Shown: piece by piece, positions 53,496 to 62,634 of the stretch
Layout of the letters: each line of letters starts with the position of its first letter
Numbering within the stretch: position 1 is the first letter of the stretch
Assembly (NCBI RefSeq): GCF_023913515.1
Contig: NZ_CP099391.1
Coordinates: 1,116,001 to 1,180,000 of the forward strand
DNA from: Natronococcus sp. CG52
Lineage (GTDB): Archaea > Halobacteriota > Halobacteria > Halobacteriales > Natrialbaceae
Direction of reading: 5' to 3'
DNA: 64,000 bases
Translations under genes and position numbers: made by a program
Notes under the pieces: model-generated
Seen by the model: the letters and a program-made list of their open reading frames with translations, nothing else
Databases searched by the model: none
What the model was told of the DNA's origin: nothing

Positions 53496-54041
53496 ATGAC
53501 AGACAATACCAGCCAAGACCCGGACCGAACCGCCGAAACGGACGGCAGCGTGACGTCCGAAACGATCCACGAGGTCGAGGAGAATAGCACCTCGGATGAA
53601 AACCAACGCGATTCGACGAAAAACTCCCGTGAAGTGGCGACCGACGGCGGGATGAGCGACGTGGAGCGAGAAAAACAAATCGAATACCTCGACGTCGAAA
53701 TCAACCTGTTGAAGCCGGCAACCCCGTTTATGCGGGATCACCTGCGAGTCATCTGGCTCGGCTTTGCAATCTGGGTGTTGACGACGTTCGGACCGATCAC
53801 GGCGACTCGTCTTGCACCCGGCGTGATGACGAGCCAGATGCCGGTTCTCAGCTTTCCGTTACACTACTTCCTGATCGCGATTGTTGGCCCATCGGCGGCG
53901 CTGATCCTCTCGGTGTGGTACGCACGCAAGCGCGACCGGATCGACGAGAAGTACGGGATCGAACAGCCGACGGCCGCGTCGGAGACGACCGAAACGGCTC
54001 CGGATGACGCGGCGGCAACCGATGGAGGGAGCCGGGAATGA
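53496..54041 (+). CDS. DUF4212 small subunit of a sodium:solute symporter
   Basis: 181 residues from ATG 53496. Residues 1-75 are polar, low complexity and not conserved; then LRVIWLGFAIWVLTTFGPI and LSFPLHYFLIAIVGPSAALI form two membrane helices typical of DUF4212 proteins, which partner with VC_2705-type symporters. The C-terminus is soluble (YARKRDRIDEKYGIEQ). Its stop overlaps the symporter start (ATGATG), so both are coexpressed. Confidence 0.9.
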   Translation: MTDNTSQDPDRTAETDGSVTSETIHEVEENSTSDENQRDSTKNSREVATDGGMSDVEREKQIEYLDVEINLLKPATPFMRDHLRVIWLGFAIWVLTTFGPITATRLAPGVMTSQMPVLSFPLHYFLIAIVGPSAALILSVWYARKRDRIDEKYGIEQPTAASETTETAPDDAAATDGGSRE

Positions 54042-55723
54042 TGGATCTTTACGTTCCGCTACAGGCGAGTGAAGAGCTGCTTCCGGAGGGACTCGACATC
54101 TCGTTCAAGCTGGTCCCGGCAATCATCGTCGTCGGGATGATGCTGACGTTCCTCGCGGCTGGATTCCTGTACAAGGTCGCCGATACGGACGACATGTGGG
54201 TTGCCGGTCGTTCGATCGGGAACCTCGAGAACGGGATGGCGATCGGTGCCAACTGGATGTCGGCCGCATCGTACCTCGGGATGGCGGCCCTGATCGCGCT
54301 TTCGGGCGTCTACGGGCTGGCGTTCGTCGTCGGCTGGACGACGGGCTACTTCGTCCTGTTGATCTTCATGGCCGCGCAGATGCGCCGGTTCGGCAAGTAC
54401 ACCGCGCCGGACTTCGTCGGCGATCGCTTCAATTCCGACGCCGCGCGTGCCATCGCAGCGATCACGACGTTCCTCATCGGATTCGTCTACGCGCTCGGGC
54501 AGGCTCGCGGGATGGGACTGGTCGGCATGTACATCCTCGGCGACTGGTCGGCGGCGACCGGTGGCGCACTGAGCGCCTACCAGGTGATGATGGTGGTCTT
54601 CATGATCGTCACCATCGCCTACCTGACGCTTTCGGGGATGCTCGGTGCGACCAAGAACATGGTCTTGCAGTACGTTATTCTCATCGGCGCGTTCCTGCTG
54701 GGACTGCTCGCCACCGGCTGGGCGGGAGGTTACTCGACGATTCTCCCACAACTCGAGTACGGACAGCTGATTACCCAACTCGACTCGGAGTTCTCTGACC
54801 CGTTCGCGGGTGGGAGCTACTACCTGTGGATCGCGACGTGTTTCAGCCTGGTCTTCGGGACGTGTGGACTCCCGCACGTGCTGGTCAGGTTCTACACGGT
54901 TCAAAACGAGCGGGTGGCCCGCTGGTCGTGTACCTGGGGGCTGTTCTTCATCGCGCTGCTCTACCTGAGTGCCCCCGCGTTCGCCGCGTTCGGGACGGCG
55001 CTGTACGGTGAAGAGATCGGTGCCGTGTACGGCGAGAACGGGATGACCGGTGCAGCCGGTGACGTCATCGTCGTGTTGGCATCGCAACTCGCAGGATTAC
55101 CGACGTGGTTCGTCGGCATCGTCGCGGCGGGCGGTATCGCCGCTGCGGTCGCGACGACGGCCGGCCTGTTCATCGCTGCATCGTCGGCGATCTCCCACGA
55201 CATCTACGCGAACATCATCAACGAGGACGCGACGCAGCACCAGCAGGTGCTCGTCGGTCGTCTGAGTATCATCGCGATCGGCGTGCTCACGATCATCTTC
55301 GCGCTTAACCCGTCGGCACCGGTCGCCGCGCTCGTGTCGTTCGCGTTCTCGCTGGCCGCGATCGTGCTGTTCCCGATGTTCTTCCTCGGACTCTGGTGGG
55401 AGAATACGAACCGGCCGGGCGCGCTCGCCGGAATGACGAGCGGACTGATAATCTGGCTCATCCCGATGTTCAACGAAGGTCACTTCGGCCCCGGCTTTGG
55501 CGTCGAGTGGCTCGCGACCTGGATGCCGGCCATCGGCTCCGGCCTCATCGGCGTGCCTATCGTCTTCGCCATTACCATCGTCGTCTCGCTGGTCACCGAC
55601 GAGCCGCCGCTGGAGACGAAACAGATGGTTCGACAGTGTCACAGCCCCGAACCGATGCCGAGAGACAAGACCGCGGCGGACGTCGTCGCCGAAAAGAACG
55701 GACGCGCCCCTGCGGACGACTGA
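54038..55723 (+). CDS. Sodium:solute symporter (VC_2705 type, acetate permease-like)
   Basis: 561 residues with about 13-14 hydrophobic helices (for example FKLVPAIIVVGMMLTFLAA, AAITTFLIGFVYALGQARG, LVFGTCGLPHVLVRFYTV). Sequence hallmarks of the SSF family: VAGRSIGNLENG and the GANWMSAASYLGMAALIAL segment near residue 65. With DUF4212 it makes the two-part transporter found near acs genes; the likely substrate is acetate or a related monocarboxylate, driven by Na+. Cytoplasmic tail includes KQMVRQCHSPEPMPRDKT. Confidence 0.93.
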   Translation: MMDLYVPLQASEELLPEGLDISFKLVPAIIVVGMMLTFLAAGFLYKVADTDDMWVAGRSIGNLENGMAIGANWMSAASYLGMAALIALSGVYGLAFVVGWTTGYFVLLIFMAAQMRRFGKYTAPDFVGDRFNSDAARAIAAITTFLIGFVYALGQARGMGLVGMYILGDWSAATGGALSAYQVMMVVFMIVTIAYLTLSGMLGATKNMVLQYVILIGAFLLGLLATGWAGGYSTILPQLEYGQLITQLDSEFSDPFAGGSYYLWIATCFSLVFGTCGLPHVLVRFYTVQNERVARWSCTWGLFFIALLYLSAPAFAAFGTALYGEEIGAVYGENGMTGAAGDVIVVLASQLAGLPTWFVGIVAAGGIAAAVATTAGLFIAASSAISHDIYANIINEDATQHQQVLVGRLSIIAIGVLTIIFALNPSAPVAALVSFAFSLAAIVLFPMFFLGLWWENTNRPGALAGMTSGLIIWLIPMFNEGHFGPGFGVEWLATWMPAIGSGLIGVPIVFAITIVVSLVTDEPPLETKQMVRQCHSPEPMPRDKTAADVVAEKNGRAPADD

Positions 55724-55726
55724 ACT

Positions 55727-56212
55727 ATGTACGAACGAATACTCGTCCCCACGGACGGAAGCAACGTCGCGGAATTCGCGGTCGACAGCGCGGTCGATCT
55801 CGCCGAAAAGTACGGCGCCGAAGTCCACGCGCTGTACGTCGCCGATACCGACGCGGTCGCGTACAGTCTCGGTACAGAGCAGGTCGACCGCATTCGGCAG
55901 GGCGACTTCCAGGGTATGACGGAGTTGCGCGACGACGCCGAGAGCGCGACCGAATACGTCAAAGAGCAGGCGGAGGGCCGCAGTCTGACCGTCGTCGAAC
56001 GCCACGCCGGCGGACAACCGCACCGAATGATCGCCGACTACGCCGAAGACAACGACATCGACCTTATCGTCATGGGGAGCCACGGTCGGTCCGGAGTCCG
56101 ACGCGCACTGCTCGGCAGCGTCACCGAGCGCGTGCTGCGCTCGACGCACACTCCCGTGCTGGTCGTCGACTACGAGGACAGCGACGACCGAACCGCTAAC
56201 GCACAAGACTGA
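55727..56212 (+). CDS. Universal stress protein (UspA family), symporter-linked
   Basis: 161 residues, 3 bases after the symporter stop. Starts MYERILVPTDGSNVAE; complete ATP-binding motif VMGSHGRSGVRRALLGSVTERVL. UspA domains commonly accompany VC_2705-type transporters and may regulate them. Probably coexpressed with DUF4212 and the symporter. Confidence 0.93.
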   Translation: MYERILVPTDGSNVAEFAVDSAVDLAEKYGAEVHALYVADTDAVAYSLGTEQVDRIRQGDFQGMTELRDDAESATEYVKEQAEGRSLTVVERHAGGQPHRMIADYAEDNDIDLIVMGSHGRSGVRRALLGSVTERVLRSTHTPVLVVDYEDSDDRTANAQD

Positions 56213-56279
56213 CGTATTACCGATTCTTTTCTCACAGTATGAAACGATCACCGTCGGCACAGTCGCGAGGACCCGCGCG

Positions 56280-56510
56280 ATGAGCCTCGCCGACCGCTTT
56301 CGCGAGCACGTCAGCGAAAATCAGACCGGAATGCTCTACGATCTGATGTTCGCCGTCGCCTGGGTCGGCCTCGTGAGCATCCTCTTCGATTTCGTCTTCA
56401 CCGACGCACCAACGTGGGCGTTCTACATGTTCCTGCTCGCGGGGATCCCGGCTTACTTCGGGTTCTTCTTCTCGCTCGAGATGGCGAAACAACAGCAACG
56501 TCAACGGTGA
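56280..56510 (+). CDS. Small two-helix membrane protein
   Basis: 76 residues: a basic amphipathic start (SLADRFREHVSENQTGMLYD), then two membrane helices (LMFAVAWVGLVSILFDFVF and WAFYMFLLAGIPAYFGFFF) and a Gln/Arg-rich end (AKQQQRQR). Haloarchaeal protein of unknown function. Lies 67 bases after the UspA gene, so it could be part of the transport operon. Confidence 0.75.
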   Translation: MSLADRFREHVSENQTGMLYDLMFAVAWVGLVSILFDFVFTDAPTWAFYMFLLAGIPAYFGFFFSLEMAKQQQRQR

Positions 56511-56621
56511 CGGTGACGGCGGCTTCGCCTGTAGGGCCGATCGTTCGCCGACTCGAGTGAGAGGCGGCGGTGATCACACGCCGTCGGCGAAGGGCAGGGG
56601 ACCACCGTTCGACTCGAGTCG

Positions 56622-56846
56622 CTAGTCGTTCTCGGCGGCGGCGAGATATCGCTGTCTGAGACGGAAAGAGAGGATGCTCGCGCCACCGAAGATGATCGGG
56701 AGTGCGACGTCGCCCGGCGACCCCGAAAGCGCTGGAAGCACGCTCATTCCGGCCATCATCGCGAAGAGGAGCGACAAGAGTCCGGTGATCGGAGCGCCGA
56801 ATCCGTCCGGAAACACCGACGCCTTTCCGTTTGATTCGTTGCTCAT
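56622..56846 (-). CDS. Small membrane protein, 74 residues
   Basis: Residues 1-15 are polar (MSNESNGKASVFPDG), then two hydrophobic helices (FGAPITGLLSLLFAMMAGMS and VALPIIFGGASILSFRLRQ), and a short tail. No family recognised; possibly a holin-like or subunit protein. Isolated gene on the minus strand between the acetate cluster and the cupin gene. Confidence 0.7.
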   Translation of the reverse strand: MSNESNGKASVFPDGFGAPITGLLSLLFAMMAGMSVLPALSGSPGDVALPIIFGGASILSFRLRQRYLAAAEND

Positions 56847-57068
56847 ACGGAGCCCTTCGAACCGCGGTCGCTAATAGCTACGCTTCGCCGGCTCTCGATC
56901 GCTCGAGATCGCGCTACGCGTCGCCGGTCGTCGACGGCAGGCCGCCGGGACGCGGGAGCGGCCGATACTACAGCCGCGTACTCGACGGTTCGATCGCGGG
57001 TGTTCTCGAGGGCGCGTCGGACGAGCGAGCCTGCCGCCGTTCCGGGTGAGCCGGCGCGTCGGCTTTGG

Positions 57069-57560
57069 TTACGACTCGCGTTCGTCTTCCTCCCAGTACG
57101 ACGTCTCGTCGTCGATGCGGTAGTAGCCCTCGAACGTCCGTTCGTCGCGGCCGCCCGGCGGCGAACCGACGTAGAGGCCGAACTTGCCCATTTCGGGGTA
57201 GATAGTGACGTCCGGCTCGTTCATCGTCGAGATCGCCAGGTATCGAAGCGCGTCCTCGCTATCGTTGACGACCCGGTGGCCGCCGCTTTCGTCCGCAGGC
57301 AGGGTCACGAAGTCGCCGGCCGTCAGCGGTTCCTCGCCGTTTGCGGCTCGGAGGAGTCCGTCGCCGGACAGGACGTACAGCGCCTCCTCGTTCGCCGTGT
57401 GATAGTGGTAGGGCCACGACCGCATCCCCGGTGAGAGTTCGTAGAGGCTACAGCCGAGATCGGACGCGCCGACGGCACTCGAGAGTTCCTTTCGGCGGAA
57501 CGCCGTTTCCTGCCGGTCGTACTCCGTCCAGTCGACGGCCGAGTCGTTGACCTTTTCCAT
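57069..57560 (-). CDS. Cupin-domain protein
   Basis: 163 residues. Two-strand cupin core: MRSWPYHYHTANEEALYVLSG with HxH-x4-E-like ligands (H61, H63 and E68 region) and a second motif DEDALRYLAIS... with VVNDSEDALRYLA near residue 110. Metal-binding single-domain cupin, possibly an isomerase or sugar-binding enzyme; substrate unknown. Not in an operon; a 240-base gap separates it from trm56. Confidence 0.82.
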   Translation of the reverse strand: MEKVNDSAVDWTEYDRQETAFRRKELSSAVGASDLGCSLYELSPGMRSWPYHYHTANEEALYVLSGDGLLRAANGEEPLTAGDFVTLPADESGGHRVVNDSEDALRYLAISTMNEPDVTIYPEMGKFGLYVGSPPGGRDERTFEGYYRIDDETSYWEEDERES

Positions 57561-57802
57561 GCGATGAGATCACGTGGTTGGGCTAAATAACAGTTATCGG
57601 GCACTGATTGCAGGCCGAACGTCGACACCTCTAGTAGTCGCTGAAAATCAATGCACAGCCGTCGTGCGATCGGTGTGTAAATCGGTTTAGTTGGTACTAT
57701 AATGCGCGCAGCACTGACTCGGAACGAGCGACGCTGCAGGCGATTAGCCACCGCTGGACCGAAAGCGAAACCCCCTAACCTCGCCCGGGAGTGCACTCGA
57801 GC

Positions 57803-58345
57803 ATGCACGACGATAGCGAGGTCGCCGTCCTCCGGCTCGGCCACCGTCCCGGCCGCGACGAACGGATGACGACCCACGTCGGACTGACGGCGCGGGCGCT
57901 CGGGGCCGACCGCGTCTGGTTTCCCGACAACGCCGGCCAGTCGCTCGAGACCGTCGAAGACATCACGAATCGGTTCGGCGGCCCGTTCGAGGTCGAACTC
58001 ACGGACGCTCCGAAGGCGCTCATCCGCGACTGGGAGGGCCGAATCGTCCACCTCACGATGTACGGCGAGCGGATTCAGGACGTCGAGACGGAGATCCGCA
58101 CGACACGGGAGAGCGAGCCGCTGCTGGTCGTCGTCGGCTCCGAGAAGGTCCCCTTCGACGTCTACGAGGCCGCGGACTGGAACGTCGGCGTCACCAACCA
58201 GCCCCACTCCGAGGTGGCCGGACTGGCGGTCTTTCTCGACCGCCTGTTCGAGGGGCGCGAACTCGAGCGGGAGTGGGAAGACGCCGACCGCGAGGTGATT
58301 CCGACGGAGACGGGCAAGCGCGTGGAACCGGCCGACGAGGAGTGA
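57803..58345 (+). CDS. tRNA (cytidine(56)-2'-O)-methyltransferase Trm56
   Basis: 180 residues from ATG 57803 (GTG 57791 is in frame four codons earlier). SPOUT-fold aTrm56: starts VAVLRLGHRPGRDERMTTHV, has the LTARALGADRVWF segment, KALIRDWEGRIVHLTMYGER, and the knot motif LLVVVGSEKVPFDVYEAADWNVGVTNQPHSEVAGLAVFL (first part VVGSEKVP, then TNQPHSEVA). It 2'-O-methylates C56 in the T-loop of archaeal tRNAs. Single gene. Confidence 0.95.
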   Translation: MHDDSEVAVLRLGHRPGRDERMTTHVGLTARALGADRVWFPDNAGQSLETVEDITNRFGGPFEVELTDAPKALIRDWEGRIVHLTMYGERIQDVETEIRTTRESEPLLVVVGSEKVPFDVYEAADWNVGVTNQPHSEVAGLAVFLDRLFEGRELEREWEDADREVIPTETGKRVEPADEE

Positions 58346-58673
58346 GGGTGGGATCCGCAGATTCGGACGCAGACCGCAGTCGACCTTCCGCGCCGTTCGA
58401 ACTTCCTTCTCGAGTTCTCTGACAGTACTCGAAAGCGACGATCATACAGAGAGAACCCGGTCCCCACGAGATAGTGCAGTATCTTCCTCGCACCGTAAAC
58501 CATCTCCGGGTTCAGGGAGTGTGGGAATAAATATACCGTATCTAACCACATGCGTGGCAGAACTAATTCTATCATCTCCTGTACCCACACACACAAACGC
58601 TTCTAAACTGTATAGGTCAAAACAAACTCGATTCTGTTACCGACGCGAAATTATATACGTAAGTTTCAGTGTC
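58346..58673. other. AT-rich intergenic region before the ligase pseudogene
   Basis: About 330 bases, lower in G+C, with no recognisable gene or tRNA. Contains ATAAATATACCG-type AT runs (~58528) that could be promoters of the now-decayed gene. Confidence 0.4.
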
Positions 58674-58679
58674 ATCACT

Positions 58680-59218
58680 ATAGAACTGGCTGACGCCGAT
58701 CCGGCGGCGCGCGACGGAAACGTCGCACGACTCTTCGAGGAAACTGCAGCCTACCGCGGGAACGCGCTGGCGATGAGACACCAGGACGAGCGGACGACTC
58801 ACGCCGAGTTGCGTGAGCGGACGGCGGCGTTCGCGGGCGGACTTCAGGACCTCGGTCTCGAGCCCGGCGATTGAATGCTGGTCTTCCTGCCGAACTGTCC
58901 GCAGTTCCTCGTGGCGGCCCTCGGCGCGTTCAGAGCCGGCGTCGTGTTCTCTCCGGTGAATCCGCAGTACAAACGCCGGGAAGTCGCGTATCAGCTCGAG
59001 GGTACGGAGGCGACGGTGATCGTCACGCATTCGTCGCTTCAACGGATCGTCGACGAGGCCCGTGAGGGGGCAGGCTGGAGCCGGACGTCGTCACCGTCCC
59101 GAGCGAACACGCGGAGCGCGACGGACGATATCGCGTTCGTCGACGCTCTCCCGCGGACGACCAGCGGGAAGTAAAGAAGTACGAACTCCTCGAGGACGAC
59201 GAGTCGTCGCCGGCGTGA
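58680..59218 (+). pseudogene. Decayed AMP-dependent acyl-CoA synthetase
   Basis: N-terminal ligase sequence is clear (LADADPAARDGNVARLFEET, then LRERTAAFAGGLQDLGLEPGD), then an in-frame TGA at 58872-58874 where the family has Arg (CGA to TGA fits a single transition), then MLVFLPNCPQFLVAALGAFR and SPVNPQYKRREVAYQLEG. After residue ~60 of this second part the sequence jumps from AREGAGWSR to IAFVDALPRTTSGK, the C-terminal Lys loop: most of the ~500-residue enzyme is deleted. A one-base loss after GK shifts the frame; in the other frame VKKYELLEDDESSPA follows to a stop at 59216. The expected ATG is ATA at 58680. Confidence 0.9.
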
Positions 59219-59257
59219 ACCGGCGACACGGCTGGAAGCCACGCCGCGCTCAAAAGA

Positions 59258-59264
59258 CTTAATG
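59258..59264 (+). promoter_or_regulatory. TATA-like element of tfe
   Basis: CTTAATG ~27-30 bases before ATG 59289, preceded by CAAAAGA as a possible BRE. Spacing fits a leaderless or short-leader haloarchaeal transcript. Confidence 0.45.
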
Positions 59265-59288
59265 GGTGCATGGCGTTACGTGTAGGCA

Positions 59289-59813
59289 ATGGCTTTTGAG
59301 GACCTGCTCGAGGATCCGGTCATCCAGAAGTACTTGCACGAGCTGGTCGGTCCCACGGGGATGCCCGTCGCGGCGGCGCCGCCGGACGGGGAAGTGACCG
59401 ACGAGGAGCTTGCGGAGGAACTGGACCTCGAGTTGAACGACGTGCGGCGCGCGCTGTTCATTCTCTACGAGAACGATCTCGCCGGCTACCGGCGGCTGCG
59501 CGACGAGGATTCGGGCTGGTTGACGTACCTCTGGACCTTCGAGTACGACAACATCCCGGAGAACCTAGAGGAGGAGATGTACCGGCTCCACGACGCGCTC
59601 GAGGACCGCCGGGAGTACGAGCGAAACCACGAGTTCTACCTCTGTGAGATCTGCTCGATCCGCTTCGAGTTCGGCGAGGCGATGGACTTCGGCTTCGAGT
59701 GTCCGGAGTGCGGTTCGCCGGTCGAATCGATGGACAACGACCGACTCGTCAACTCGATGGACGACCGCCTCGACGCGCTCGAGGACGAACTCAACATCGA
59801 CGCGGACGCCTGA
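59289..59813 (+). CDS. tfe: Transcription initiation factor TFE (alpha subunit)
   Basis: 174 residues. N-terminal extended winged helix (FEDLLEDPVIQKYLHELVG, then TDEELAEELDLELNDVRRALFILYEN) and C-terminal zinc ribbon with C-x2-C (LCEICSIRFEF) and C-x2-C (FECPECGSPVES). It stabilises the open promoter complex with TBP, TFB and RNA polymerase. It overlaps the DUF2110 gene by one base; this pairing is common in haloarchaea. Upstream is the pseudogene. Confidence 0.96.
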   Translation: MAFEDLLEDPVIQKYLHELVGPTGMPVAAAPPDGEVTDEELAEELDLELNDVRRALFILYENDLAGYRRLRDEDSGWLTYLWTFEYDNIPENLEEEMYRLHDALEDRREYERNHEFYLCEICSIRFEFGEAMDFGFECPECGSPVESMDNDRLVNSMDDRLDALEDELNIDADA

Positions 59814-60487
59814 TGGTCGTACTCGCAACCAAACTCTACGTCGAGGGAGACGCCCGCCAGCGCTCGCTCGACTCGCTGCGGTCGCTCGTCGACAACGAGA
59901 TCGGCGAACTCGACGTCGAGTTCGACCTCGACGTTCGCGACGACGACTTCCCCGAAGTCACCCTCGAGGGCGAAGACGCCACCGTCGCGGGGAACGTCCT
60001 CCGCGAGGAGTTCGGCGAAATCGTTCCCGAACTCGAGGCCGGCGAGACCTACGTCGGGACGCTCGAGTCCTGGGACGAGGACGGATTCGTCCTCGACGCC
60101 GGACAGCCCGTGCGGATCCCCGTAGACGAACTCGGACTCGGTCCCGGTTCGCCCACCCAGATCCGCGAGCGGTACGGACTCGTCCAGCACCTGCCGCTGC
60201 AGTTCGTCTACGAGAGCGAGGACGACCCCTCTCGGCTGGCCGACGAGGAGCAGGATCGACTCTACGAGTGGAGTCGCGGCGACGGTCGGCTCAACGTCAA
60301 CAGCGCGACGCGCGCGGAGGTACGGGCGACGCTCAACCGCGCCGGCCACGCCCAGGACTACGTCACCGTCGAACGGCTCGGTCTGCTCGAGCAGAGCGTG
60401 ATCTGCACCGAAGGGACCGATCCGCCGGGTCTGCTGGCGAGCGTCGGCGAGTATCTCCCCGCAGAACTGCGGTGTGTCGTTCCGTGA
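59813..60487 (+). CDS. DUF2110 family protein
   Basis: 224 residues from ATG 59813, overlapping the tfe stop. Alpha/beta with a start VVLATKLYVEGDARQRSLDS and a central domain DFPEVTLEGEDATVAGNVLREE; later GQPVRIPVDELGLGPGSPTQ and a C-terminal helical part with NVNSATRAEVRATLNRAGH. DUF2110 is an archaeal family of unknown function often beside tfe, so a link to transcription is possible but unproven. No signal peptide. Confidence 0.88.
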   Translation: MVVLATKLYVEGDARQRSLDSLRSLVDNEIGELDVEFDLDVRDDDFPEVTLEGEDATVAGNVLREEFGEIVPELEAGETYVGTLESWDEDGFVLDAGQPVRIPVDELGLGPGSPTQIRERYGLVQHLPLQFVYESEDDPSRLADEEQDRLYEWSRGDGRLNVNSATRAEVRATLNRAGHAQDYVTVERLGLLEQSVICTEGTDPPGLLASVGEYLPAELRCVVP

Positions 60488-60488
60488 C

Positions 60489-61259
60489 ATGAACCGACGG
60501 CTCGTTCTCGCAGTGATCGCGGTCGCGCTGCTGACGTCGTTAGCGGGCTGTTCGATGATCTTCGGCGGCATCTCCGACGAGGAACTCGACCGCGAGCAGG
60601 AGTACGACGATCTTCACGAGAGCGACGCCGATGTCGCCGTCGACATCGACAGCGGGAGCATGATCGGGGGCGGCGAGTTCCGCGCGGTCTACGATCTCAA
60701 CGAAACCGAGGAGCTGTCGCTGTACCGCTCGAACTTCTACCGCGAGCAGGCACTGGACATCCACAGCGTCCGGTACTGGTACCCCAACGGAACCGAAGTG
60801 ACGGGCTCCGACCTCGAGGTCGATCAGGGCCGCTCGAGCACCGAGGTCCGCGTCCCGGACGGGAACGGCACGCTCGCGTTCTCGGGTAGCGCCGGCAGCA
60901 GAACGTTCCAGCTCCCGGCGTACGTCGAGGGATCCTACGAGGTGACGACACCCGAAGGCTACCGGACCACGAACTTCCTGTTCGGTGACGTCAACCCGGG
61001 CGGCTACGAACGAGAGATCGTCGACGACCAGGAACGGCTGGCGTGGAACGACGTCGACAGCACGATCTCGCTGCGATACTACGTCGCCAGGGACATTCCG
61101 ATCTTCGTCGGTCTCGTCGGCACCGTCGTCGCGCTCGGCGGGGTCGGGATCGCGTACTACTACCGGAAGGTCAAACAGCTCCGGGAGCAGCGCGAGGAAC
61201 TGGGGCTCGACGTCGACATCGAGGACGATTCGGACGACGGCCCACCGGGATTCAACTAA
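60489..61259 (+). CDS. DUF5803 family membrane-anchored lipoprotein
   Basis: 256 residues from ATG 60489. Residues 1-22 form a signal with lipobox LAGC (VALLTSLAGCSMIFGG). An acidic extracellular domain (~25-190) follows with strands such as IDSGSMIGGGEFRAVYDLN; near the C-terminus IPIFVGLVGTVVALGGVGIAYYYR is one membrane helix followed by a coiled basic stretch (KVKQLREQREELGLD). Haloarchaeal family of unknown function; two bases after DUF2110, so likely cotranscribed with tfe. Confidence 0.85.
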   Translation: MNRRLVLAVIAVALLTSLAGCSMIFGGISDEELDREQEYDDLHESDADVAVDIDSGSMIGGGEFRAVYDLNETEELSLYRSNFYREQALDIHSVRYWYPNGTEVTGSDLEVDQGRSSTEVRVPDGNGTLAFSGSAGSRTFQLPAYVEGSYEVTTPEGYRTTNFLFGDVNPGGYEREIVDDQERLAWNDVDSTISLRYYVARDIPIFVGLVGTVVALGGVGIAYYYRKVKQLREQREELGLDVDIEDDSDDGPPGFN

Positions 61260-61283
61260 GTCGCGCAGCTCTTCTACCGCTAC

Positions 61284-61748
61284 TTAGCTGTTGATCGCGC
61301 GTTCGTCGAGCCAGACCACTTCCTCGCCGGCGAGCTCGAGGCGGCCCTTGACGAACCGAGTCGTCGTCGCGGTCCGTGGCGGTTCGAGCGCGCTCGTCCG
61401 GACGGTTCTCGCGGCGTCGACGTCGTCAACGAGCCAGCCGCGATGCGTCCCGTCCTCGTCCGTCTCGGCGAAGACGAGCAACTGAGGTTCGTCGACTCGA
61501 GCGGTAGTACGCAGCGCCGAGGTAAGGATCCGCGCGAGATCGGCGACGCGAACGCGCTCACCGGCGACGGTCACCGTGCCGGCGTTCCACGGATCCGACG
61601 TCCCCTCGAGAGAGCGGTCGTTCGTCACACCGAGGACGGAAGCGACGGCGTCGACGGCGACGGCGTACTGGTTCTCCGCGAGCGTGAAGGTGAGAAGCTT
61701 CGTCGTCTCGCCGTCGGACCCGTCGTTACGGTTCTGCGACGCGGTCAT
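61284..61748 (-). CDS. cheW: Chemotaxis adaptor CheW (first copy, minus strand)
   Basis: 154 residues. CheW SH3-like domains: LLTFTLAENQYAVAVDAVAS (residues ~17-36), GTVTVAGERVRVADLARILT, and the end ELAGEEVVWLDERAI. The N-terminal ~15 residues are polar. CheW couples the receptor to CheA. Transcribed away from the second cheW gene; the 154-base gap between them should hold both promoters. Confidence 0.9.
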   Translation of the reverse strand: MTASQNRNDGSDGETTKLLTFTLAENQYAVAVDAVASVLGVTNDRSLEGTSDPWNAGTVTVAGERVRVADLARILTSALRTTARVDEPQLLVFAETDEDGTHRGWLVDDVDAARTVRTSALEPPRTATTTRFVKGRLELAGEEVVWLDERAINS

Positions 61749-61902
61749 CTACTACGAACACGCGTCAACGGAGAAAAATAAAGGTTCCGAAGCGGATTAT
61801 TTCCGAAAGCGCGCCGATCAGTTCGTCCCGAGAATTATCGAATTCAGTGAAAGACACGAGAGTCAACGTTTTACCGCTGGACTGTGAGTTGAAACCAGGA
61901 AC
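61749..61902. promoter_or_regulatory. Divergent promoter region of two cheW genes
   Basis: 154 bases. Minus-strand TATA-like TTTATTTTT at ~61776-61785 lies ~30 bases before ATG 61748; plus-strand GTTTTACC at ~61869-61876 lies ~30 bases before ATG 61903. Inferred from position and base composition. Confidence 0.4.
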
Positions 61903-62634
61903 ATGGCCCCGGAACTCCCTGAAAAGCTCCTCGGTATCGACATCGACGACGCGGACGATCGGCGGTCCGGGAAACCGGACGATGCGGCGGACGAAACTGT
62001 CGAACTCGAGCGCTTCGTGTTCTTCCACGTCGGTGAACACCGACTCGCGTGTCCCGTCGACGAGGTGAAGACGATTACGGCGGTACCGAACGAGATGACG
62101 CGGGTCCCGCGGGCGCCGGCAGCGATCGAGGGACTGACAGATCTTCGGGGGGAGATCACTGCCGTAATCGATCCCCAGGTGCACTTCCCCACTACCGAGG
62201 AAGGTCGTGGGCGGGAACGACTGCTGGTCTTCGACCGGCCGTCGGACGAGCAGGCGGCGGCGGTCCGTGCCGACGACGTCCGCGGCGTCGACCCCGTTCC
62301 GAAATCGAACGTTCTCGACGCGGATGCGGTCGAGGATCGACCCGTCTCGGGTGACGCGCTCGAACACCCGGTGGTCGATGCGATTCTCGAGCGCGAACGC
62401 GAACCGGAGTTCGGCACCCGGCGTGGTAGCCCCGCGACGGAGACGGTCGATACCGATATCGACGTCACCGTCGGGACGGGAGACGAGGCCACACTCACAG
62501 CGCCCGACGAACAGCGCGCTCCCGGCGCTGACTCAGAGGGCGAGTTCCCCGCCGAAAACGACGTGACTGTCATCGAGGCGACACCGCTACTCGACGTCGA
62601 AAAACTGCTGTTAGCGTCCGGTCACATCAGATAA
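61903..62634 (+). CDS. cheW: Chemotaxis adaptor CheW (second copy)
   Basis: 243 residues, longer than usual CheW (about 150-170). Residues ~33-100 are a CheW domain start (RFVFFHVGEHRLACPVDEVK, then VPRAPAAIEGLTDLRGEITAV); ~100-160 complete the fold (IDPQVHFPTTEEGRGRERLL, RADDVRGVDPVPKSN). Residues 165-230 are an acidic, low-complexity insert (TETVDTDIDVTVGTGDEAT) before a last conserved strand IEATPLLDVEKLLL. Connects receptors to CheA. Starts the plus-strand chemotaxis genes; cheY follows after 134 bases. Confidence 0.88.
   Translation: MAPELPEKLLGIDIDDADDRRSGKPDDAADETVELERFVFFHVGEHRLACPVDEVKTITAVPNEMTRVPRAPAAIEGLTDLRGEITAVIDPQVHFPTTEEGRGRERLLVFDRPSDEQAAAVRADDVRGVDPVPKSNVLDADAVEDRPVSGDALEHPVVDAILEREREPEFGTRRGSPATETVDTDIDVTVGTGDEATLTAPDEQRAPGADSEGEFPAENDVTVIEATPLLDVEKLLLASGHIR

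Noticed and set aside
57791-57802. GTG start for trm56 four codons upstream
   Set aside because: The family starts at VAVLRLGHRPG a few residues after ATG 57803; the upstream codons add only MHSS.
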